In this document: piece after piece, positions 56,031 through 64,000 of the stretch
Layout: every line of letters starts with the position of its first letter
Numbering within the stretch: the stretch's first letter is position 1
Made by a program: the position numbers and the translations under genes
Assembly: GCA_030848705.1 (NCBI GenBank)
Contig: JAUIZM010000025.1
Location: 1,426,001 to 1,490,000, forward strand
DNA length: 64,000 nucleotides
From: Heracleum sosnowskyi
Lineage: Eukaryota > Streptophyta > Magnoliopsida > Apiales > Apiaceae
Direction of reading: 5' to 3'
The notes under the pieces: generated by a model
Seen by the model: only the letters and a program-made list of their open reading frames with translations
What the model was told of the DNA's origin: nothing
Database searches by the model: none

Positions 56031-59000
56031 CTCCTGGTATCTGCTCCGATTCAGGCACGGACAGCCGCAAATGAACTTTTCTGCAATTCTATAAACCCAT
56101 AGGGTCAAACTATGAGAAAATATCTACAAAATGGCCCGCTTCAATTTTCCCCCATTTTCCTTGTATAGCTCCCTTTAGAGGTAAACGTAATCGGGCGTCT
56201 CCTGGTATCTGCTCCGATTCAGGCACGTAGAACCCCAAATGAACTTTTCTGCAATTCTATAAACCCATAGGGTCACACTACGAGAAATTATCCACAAACC
56301 GGCCCGCTTCAATTTTTCTCCATTTTCCTTGTATAGTTCCCTTTAGAAGTAAACGTAATCGGGTGTCTCATAGTATTTGCTTCGATTCAGGCACGGACAG
56401 CCGCAAATGAAGTTTTCTGCAACTCTATAAACCCATAGGGTCAAACTACGAGAAAATATCTACAAAGCGGCCCGCTTCAATTTTTCCCCATTTTCCTTGT
56501 AAAGCTCCCTTTAGAGGTAAACGTAATCGGGCGTCTCCTGGTATCTGCTCCGATTCAGGCACGGACAACCCCAAATGAACTTTTCTGCAATTCTATAAAC
56601 CCATAGGGTCACACTACGAGAAAATATCCACAAACCGGCCCGCTACAATTTTCTCCATTTTCCTTGTATAGCTCCTTTTAGAAGTAAACGTAATCGGGCG
56701 TCTCCTGGTATCTGCTCCGATTCAGGCACGGATAGCCGCAAATGAAGTTTTCTGCAACTCTATAAACCCATAGGGTCAAACTACGAGAAAATATCTACAA
56801 AAGGGTCCGCTTCAATTTTTCCCCATTTTTCTTGTATAGCTCCCTTTAGAAGTAAACGTAATCGGGCGTCTCCAGGTATCTGCTCCGATTCAGGCACGGA
56901 CAGCCGCAAATGAAGTTTTCTGAACTCTATAAACCCATAGGGTCAAACTACGAGAAAATATCTACAAAACGGCAAGCGTCAATTTTTCCCCATTTTCCTT
57001 GTATAGCTCCCTTTAGAGGTAAACGTAATCGGGCGTCTCCTGGTATCTGCTCCGATTCAGGCACAGACAGCCCCAAATGAACTTTTATACAATTCTATAA
57101 ACCCATTGGGTCAAACTACGAGAAAATATCCACAAAATGACCCGGTTCAATTTTTCTCCATTTTCCTTGAATAGCTCCCTTTAGAAGTAAACATAATCGA
57201 GCGTCTCTTGGTATCTGCTCCGATTCAGGCACGGACAGCCGCAAATGAACTTTTCTGCAATTCTATAAACCCATAGGGTCAAACTACGAGAAAATATCTA
57301 CAAAACGGCCCGCTTCAATTTTCCCCCATTTTCCTTGTATAGCTCCCTTTAGAAGTAAACGTAATCGGGCGTCTCCTGGTATCTGCTCCGATTCAGGCAC
57401 GTAGAACCCCAAATGAACTTTTCTGCAATTCTATAAACCCATAGGGTCACACTACGAGAAAATATCCACAAACCGGCCCGCTTCAATTTTTCTCCATTTT
57501 CCTTGTATAGCTCCATTTAGAAGTAAACGTAATCGGGCGTCTCCTAGTATCTGCTCCGATTCAGGCACGGACAGCCGCAAATGAAGTTTTCTGCAACTCT
57601 ATAAACCCATAGGGTCAAACTAGGAGAAAATATCTACAAAGCGGCCCGCTTCAATTTTTCCCCATTTTCCTTGTATAGCTCCCTTTAGAGGTAAACGTAA
57701 TCGGGCGTCTCCTGGTATCTGCTCCGATTCAGGCACGGACAGCCCCAAATGAACTTTTCTGCAATTCTATAAACCCATTGGGTCAAACTACGAGAAAATA
57801 TCCACAAAATGACCCGGTTCAATTTTTCTCCATTTTCCTTGAATAGCTCCCTTTAGAAGTAAATGTAATCGAGCGTCTCCTGGTATCTGCTCCGATTCAG
57901 GCACGGACAGCCGCAAATGAACTTTTCTGCAATTCTATAAACCCATAGGGTCAAACTACGAGAAAATATCTACAAAATGGCCCGCTTCAATTTTCCCCCA
58001 TTTTCCTTGTATAGCTCCCTTTAGAGGTAAACGTAATCGGGCGTCTCCTGGTATCTGCTCCGATTCAGGCACGTAGAACCCCAAATGAACTTTTCTGCAA
58101 TTCTATAAACCCATAGGGTCACACTACGAGAAATTATCCACAAACCGGCCCGCTTCAATTTTTCTCCATTTTCCTTGTATAGTTCCCTTTAGAAGTAAAC
58201 GTAATCGGGTGTCTCATAGTATTTGCTCCGATTCAGGCACGGACAGCCGCAAATGAAGTTTTCTGCAACTCTATAAACCCATAGGGTCAAACTACAAGAA
58301 AATATCTACAAAGCGGCCCGCTTCAATTTTTCCCCATTTTCCTTGTAAAGCTCCCTTTAGAGGTAAACGTAATCGGGCGTCTCCTGGTATCTGCTCCGAT
58401 TCAGGCACGGACAACCCCAAATGAACTTTTCTGCAATTCTATAAACCCATAGGGTCACACTACGAGAAAATATCCACAAACCGGCCCGCTACAATTTTCT
58501 CCATTTTCCTTGTATAGCTCCTTTTAGAAGTAAACGTAATCGGGCGTCTCCTGGTATCTGCTCCGATTCAGGCACGGATAGCCGCAAATGAAGTTTTCTG
58601 CAACTCTATAAACCCATAGGGTCAAACTACGAGAAAATATCTACAAAAGGGTCCGCTTCAATTTTTCCCCATTTTTCTTGTATAGCTCCCTTTAGAAGTA
58701 AACGTAATCGGGCGTCTCCAGGTATCTGCTCCGATTCAGGCACGGACAGCCGCAAATGAAGTTTTCTGAACTCTATAAACCCATAGGGTCAAACTACGAG
58801 AAAATATCTACAAAACGGCCCGCGTCAATTTTTCCCCATTTTCCTTGTATAGCTCCCTTTAGAGGTAAACGTAATCGGGCGTCTCCTGGTATCTGCTCCG
58901 ATTCAGGCACAGACAGCCCCAAATGAACTTTTATACAATTCTATAAACCCATTGGGTCAAACTACGAGAAAATATCCACAAAATGACCCGGTTCAATTTT

Positions 59001-62000
59001 TCTCCATTTTCCTTGAATAGCTCCCTTTAGAAGTAAACATAATCGAGCGTCTCCTGGTATCTGCTCCGATTCAGGCACGGACAGCCGCAAATGAACTTTT
59101 CTGCAATTCTATAAACCCATAGGGTCAAACTACGAGAAAATATCTACAAAACGGCCCGCTTCAATTTTCCCCCATTTTCCTTGTATAGCTCCCTTTAGAA
59201 GTAAACGTAATCGGGCGTCTCCTGGTATCTACTCCGATTCAGGCACGTAGAACCCCAAATGAACTTTTCTGCAATTCTATAAACCCATAGGGTCACACTA
59301 CGAGAAAATATCCACAAACCGGCCCGCTTCAATTTTTCTCCATTTTCCTTGTATAGCTCCCTTTAGAAGTAAACGTAATCGGGCGTCTCCTAGTATCTGC
59401 TCCGATTCAGGCACGGACAGCCGCAAATGAAGTTTTCTGCAACTCTATAAACCCATAGGGTCAAACTACGAGAAAATATCTACAAAGCGGCCCGCTTCAA
59501 TTTTTCCCCATTTTCCTTGTATAGCTCCCTTTAGAGGTAAACGTAATCGGGCGTCTCCTGGTATCTGCTCCGATTCAGGCACGGACAGCCCCAAATGAAC
59601 TTTTCTGCAATTCTATAAACCCATAGGGTGACACTACGAGAAAATATCCACAAACCGGCCCGCTTCAATTTTTCTCCATTTTCCTTGTATAGCTCCCTTT
59701 AGAAGTAAACGTAATCGGGCGTCTCCTGGTATCTGCTCCAATTCAGGCACGGACAGCCGCAAATGAAGTTTCTGCAACTCTATAAACCCATAGGGTCAAA
59801 CTACGAGAAAATATCTACAAAACGGCCCGCTTCAATTTTTCCCCATTTTTCTTGTATAGCTCCCTTTAGAGGTAAACGTAATCGGGCGTCTCCTGGTATC
59901 TGCTCCGATTCAGGCACGGACAGCCCCAAATGAATTTTTCTGCAATTCTATAAACCCATAGGGTCACACTACGAGAAAATATCCACAAACCGGTCCGCTT
60001 CAATTTTTCTCCATTTTCCTTGTATAGCTCCCTTTAGAAGTAAACGTAATCGGGCGTCTCCTAGTATCTGCTCCGATTCAGGCACGGACAGCTGCAAATG
60101 AAGTTTACTGCAACTCTATAAACCCATAGGGTCAAACTACGAGAAAATATCTACAAAACGACCCGCTTCAATTTTTCCCCATTTTCCTTGTAAAGCTCCC
60201 TTTAGAGGTAAACGTAATAGGGCGTCTCCTGGTATCTGCTCTGATTCAGGCACGGACAACCCCAAATGAACTTTTCTGCAATTCTATAAACCCATAGGGT
60301 CACACTATGAGAAAATATCCACAAACCGGCGCGCTTCAATTTTTCTCCATTTTCCTTGTATAGCTCCTTTTAGAAGTAAACGTAATCGGGCGTCTCCTGG
60401 TATCTGCTCCGATTCAGGCACGGATAGCCGCAAATGAAGTTTTCTGCAACTCTATAAACCCATAGGGTCAAACTACGAGAAAATATCTACAAAAGGGTCC
60501 GCTTCAATTTTTCCCCATTTTTCTTGTATAGCTCCCTTTAGAAGTAAACGTAATCGGGCGTCTCCTGGTATCTGCTCCGATTCAGGCACGGACAGCTGCA
60601 AATGAAGTTTTCTGCAACTCTATAAACCCATAGGGTCAAACTACGAGAAAATATCTACAAAACGGCCCGCGTCAATTTTTCCCCATTTTCCTTGTATAGC
60701 TCCCTTTAGAGGTAAACGTTATCGCGCGTCTCCTGGTATCTGCTCCGATTCAGGCACAGAGAGCCCCAAATGAACTTTTATACAATTCTATAAACCCATT
60801 GGGTCAAACTACGAGAAAATATCCACAAAATGACCCGGTTCAATTTTTCTCCATTTTCCTTGAATAGCTCCCTTTAGAAGTAAACATAATCGAGCGTCTC
60901 CTGGTATCTGCTCCGATTCAGGCACGGACAGCCGCAAATGAACTTTTCTGCAATTCTATAAACCCATAGGGTCAAACTACGAGAAAATATCTACAAAACG
61001 GCCCGCTTCAATTTTCCCCCATTTTCCTTGTATAGCTCCCTTTAGAAGTAAACGTAATCGGGCGTCTCCTGGTATCTGCTCCGATTCAGGCACGTAGAAC
61101 CCCAAATGAACTTTTCTGCAATTCTATAAACCCATAGGGTCACACTACGAGAAAATATGCACAAACCGGCCCGCTTCAATTTTTCTCCATTTTCCTTGTA
61201 TAGCTCCCTTTAGAAGTAAACGTAATCGGGCGTCTCCTAGTATCTGCTCCGATTCAGGCACGGACAGCCGCAAATGAAGTTTTCTGCAACTCTATAAACC
61301 CATAGGGTCAAACTACGAGAAAATATCTACAAAGCGGCCCGCTTGAATTTTTCCCCATTTTCCTTGTATAGCTCCCTTTAGAGGTAAACGTAATCGGGCG
61401 TCTCCTGGTATCTGCTCCGATTCAGGCACGAACAGCCCCAAATGAACTTTTCTGCAATTTTATAAAACCATAGGGTGACACTACGAGAAAATATCCACAA
61501 ACCGGCCCGCTTCAATTTTTCTCCATTTTCCTTGTATAGCTCCCTTTAGAAGTAAACGTAATCGGGTGTCTCCTGGTATCTGCTCCGATTCAGGCACGGA
61601 CAGCCGCAAATGAAGTTTCTGCAACTCTATAAACCCGTAGGGTCAAACTACGAGAAAATATCTACAAAACGGCCCGCTTCAATTTTTCCCCATTTTTCTT
61701 GTATAGCTCCCTTTAGATGTAAACGTAATCGGGCGTCTCCTGGTATCTGCTCCGATTCAGGCACGGACAGCCCCAAATGAACTTTTCTGCAATTCTATAA
61801 ACCCATAGGGTCACACTACGAGAAAATATCCACAAACCGGTCCGCTTCAATTTTTCTCCATTTTCCTTGTATAGCTCCCTTTAGAAGTAAACGTAATCGG
61901 GCGTCTCCTAGTATCTGCTCCGATTCAGGCACGGACAGCCGCAAATGAAGTTTACTGCAACTCTATAAACCCATAGGGTCAAACTACGAGAAAATATCTA

Positions 62001-64000
62001 CAAAACGGCCCGCTTCAATTTTTCCCCATTTTCCTTGTAAAGCTCCCTTTAGAGGTAAACGTAATCGGGCGTCTCCTGGTATCTGCTCCGATTCAGGCAC
62101 GGACAACCCCAAATGAACTTTTCTGCAATTCTATAAACCCATAGGGTGACACTACGAGAAAATATCCACAAACCGGCCCGCTTCAATTTTTCTCCATTTT
62201 CCTTGTATAGCTCCTTTTAGAAGTAAACGTAATCGGGCGTCTCCTGGTATCTGCTCCGATTCAGGCACGGATAGCCGCAAATGAAGTTTTCTGCAACTCT
62301 ATAAACCCATAGGGTCAAACTACGAGAAAATATCTACAAAAGGGTCCGCTTCAATTTTTCCCCATTTTTCTTGTATAGCTCCCTTTAGAAGTAAACGTAA
62401 TCGGGCGTCTCCTGGTATCTGCTCCGATTCAGGCACGGACAGCCGCAAATGAAGTTTTCTGCAACTCTATAAACCCATAGGGTCAAACTACGAGAAAATA
62501 TCTACAAAACGGCCCGCGTCAATTTTTCCCCATTTTCCTTGTATAGCTCCCTTTAGAGGTAAACGTAATCGGGCGTCTCCTGGTATCTGCTCCGATTCAG
62601 GCACAGACAGCCCCAAATGAACTTTTATACAATTCTATAAACCCATTGGGTCAAACTACGAGAAAATATCCACAAAATGACCCGGTTCAATTTTTCTCCA
62701 TTTTCCTTGAATAGCTCCCTTTAGAAGTAAACATAATCGAGCGTCTCCTGGTATCTGCTCCGATTCAGGCACGGACAGCCGCAAATGAACTTTTCTGCAA
62801 TTCTATAAACCCATAGGGTCAAACTACGAGAAAATATCTACAAAACGGCCCGCTTCAATTTTCCCCCATTTTCCTTGTATAGCTCCCTTTAGAAGTAAAC
62901 GTAATCGGGCGTCTCCTGGTATCTGCTCCGATTCAGGCACGTAGAACCCCAAATGAACTTTTCTGCAATTCTATAAACCCATAGGGTCACACTACGAGAA
63001 AATATCCACAAACCGGCCCGCTTCAATTTTTCTCCATTTTCCTTGTATAGCTCCCTTTAGAAGTAAACGTAATCGGGCGTCTCCTAGTATCTGCTCCGAT
63101 TCAGGCACGGACAGCCGCAAATGAAGTTTTCTGCAACTCTATAAACCCATAGGGTCAAACTACGAGAAAATATCTACAAAGCGGCCCGCTTCAATTTTTC
63201 CCCATTTTCCTTGTATAGCTCCCTTTAGAGGTAAACGTAATCGGGCGTCTCCTGGTATCTGCTCCGATTCAGGCACGGACAGCCCCAAATGAACTTTTCT
63301 GCAATTCTATAAACCCATAGGGTGACACTACGAGAAAATATCCACAAACCGGCCCGCTTCAATTTTTCTCCATTTTCCTTGTATAGCTCCCTTTAGAAGT
63401 AAACGTAATCGGGCGTCTCCTGGTATCTGCTCCAATTCAGGCACGGACAGCCGCAAATGAAGTTTCTGCAACTCTATAAACCCATAGGGTCAAACTACGA
63501 GAAAATATCTACAAAACGGCCCGCTTCAATTTTTCCCCATTTTTCTTGTATAGCTCCCTTTAGAGGTAAACGTAATCGGGCGTCTCCTGGTATCTGCTCC
63601 GATTCAGGCACGGACAGCCCCAAATGAATTTTTCTGCAATTCTATAAACCCATAGGGTCACACTACGAGAAAATATCCACAAACCGGTCCGCTTCAATTT
63701 TTCTCCATTTTCCTTGTATAGCTCCCTTTAGAAGTAAACGTAATCGGGCGTCTCCTAGTATCTGCTCCGATTCAGGCACGGACAGCTGCAAATGAAGTTT
63801 ACTGCAACTCTATAAACCCATAGGGTCAAACTACGAGAAAATATCTACAAAACGACCCGCTTCAATTTTTCCCCATTTTCCTTGTAAAGCTCCCTTTAGA
63901 GGTAAACGTAATAGGGCGTCTCCTGGTATCTGCTCTGATTCAGGCACGGACAACCCCAAATGAACTTTTCTGCAATTCTATAAACCCATAGGGTCACACT
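56030..64000. repeat. 11-monomer higher-order repeat of 1846-1847 bp, about four copies
   Basis: The mark CACGTAGAACC is at 56224, 57398, 58070, 59244, 61091 and 62938. Spacings 56224-58070 and 57398-59244 are 1846 bp; 59244-61091 and 61091-62938 are 1847 bp, that is 11 x 168 minus one or two recurring single-base deletions. The array continues past the window end. Confidence 0.8.

Larger units (their letters stand above)
28664..64000. repeat. 168-bp tandem satellite, right block
   Basis: The same satellite continues to the window end. The register set in the left block is kept (first full monomer at 28727) until the first net deletion near 32300, where a run of five T is shortened before CCCC. 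From 28664 to about 44.6 kb the A-B-C trimer pattern dominates. Beyond that, monomers mostly alternate between a GTCAAAC / TTCCCC / AGAGGT / GCCCCAAATGAAC type and a GTCACAC / TTCTCC / AGAAGT / GCCGCAAATGAAG type (336-bp dimer). Single-base deletions become common there. No gene is present; short recurring ORFs are products of the repeat. Confidence 0.98.

Overview
The window is plant repetitive DNA. Two blocks of one tandem satellite (1-15734 and 28664-64000, basic monomer 168 bp) are split by a single, apparently intact Ty1/copia LTR retrotransposon of 12,929 bp (15735-28663) lying on the minus strand. The plant assignment rests on the copia gag-pol organisation, a primer-binding site complementary to the 3' end of initiator-methionine tRNA, plant-like start-codon contexts, and a satellite monomer of the length typical of plant satellites. 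The type of extra ORFs carried by the element suggests a eudicot, perhaps an asterid, but the species cannot be named from this sequence. No ordinary host gene is visible.

Satellite. The left block holds 93 full monomers in perfect 168-bp register (no net indel over 15.6 kb); the 94th is broken by the retrotransposon. If the element and one copy of its 5-bp target duplication are removed, the register continues exactly. Monomers fall into sequence classes. To the left of about 44.6 kb they mostly follow an A-B-C trimer (504 bp); to the right they are mostly an alternating dimer (336 bp). On top of this lie several different higher-order repeats: 9-mer (1512 bp), 12/14-mer blocks within 40-mer and 28-mer (6720 and 4704 bp) periods, 20-mer (3360 bp), 6-mers (1008 bp), an 18-mer of 3020 bp (18 x 168 minus four 1-bp deletions) and 11-mers (1846-1847 bp).

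Retrotransposon. The LTRs (547 bp each, TG...CA) look identical by eye and are flanked by TGGTA target duplications, so the insertion is young. In element order (right to left in the window) it has: 5' LTR, PBS, gag (783 codons, three zinc knuckles), pol (protease, integrase, reverse transcriptase, RNase H, all with their catalytic motifs), a 1.4-kb non-coding stretch, a small ORF on the opposite strand (130 codons), a 0.53-kb divergent putative promoter region, a long additional ORF split into two frames (aORF1 and aORF2), polypurine tract and 3' LTR. The RT/RNase H sequence resembles the SIRE/Maximus lineage. Gag and Pol give particles and the integration machinery; the roles of the additional sense and antisense ORFs are unknown.

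Most notable: the antisense ORF with its own TATA-like box facing a second TATA-like box across a G-box-containing spacer; a gag/pol junction that no single frameshift or stop readthrough can bridge but which carries a strong splice-acceptor-like sequence; and a short motif (AAACTCTGA / TCAGAGTTT) repeated in the LTR, in non-coding DNA and, in one reading frame, through all the sense ORFs.
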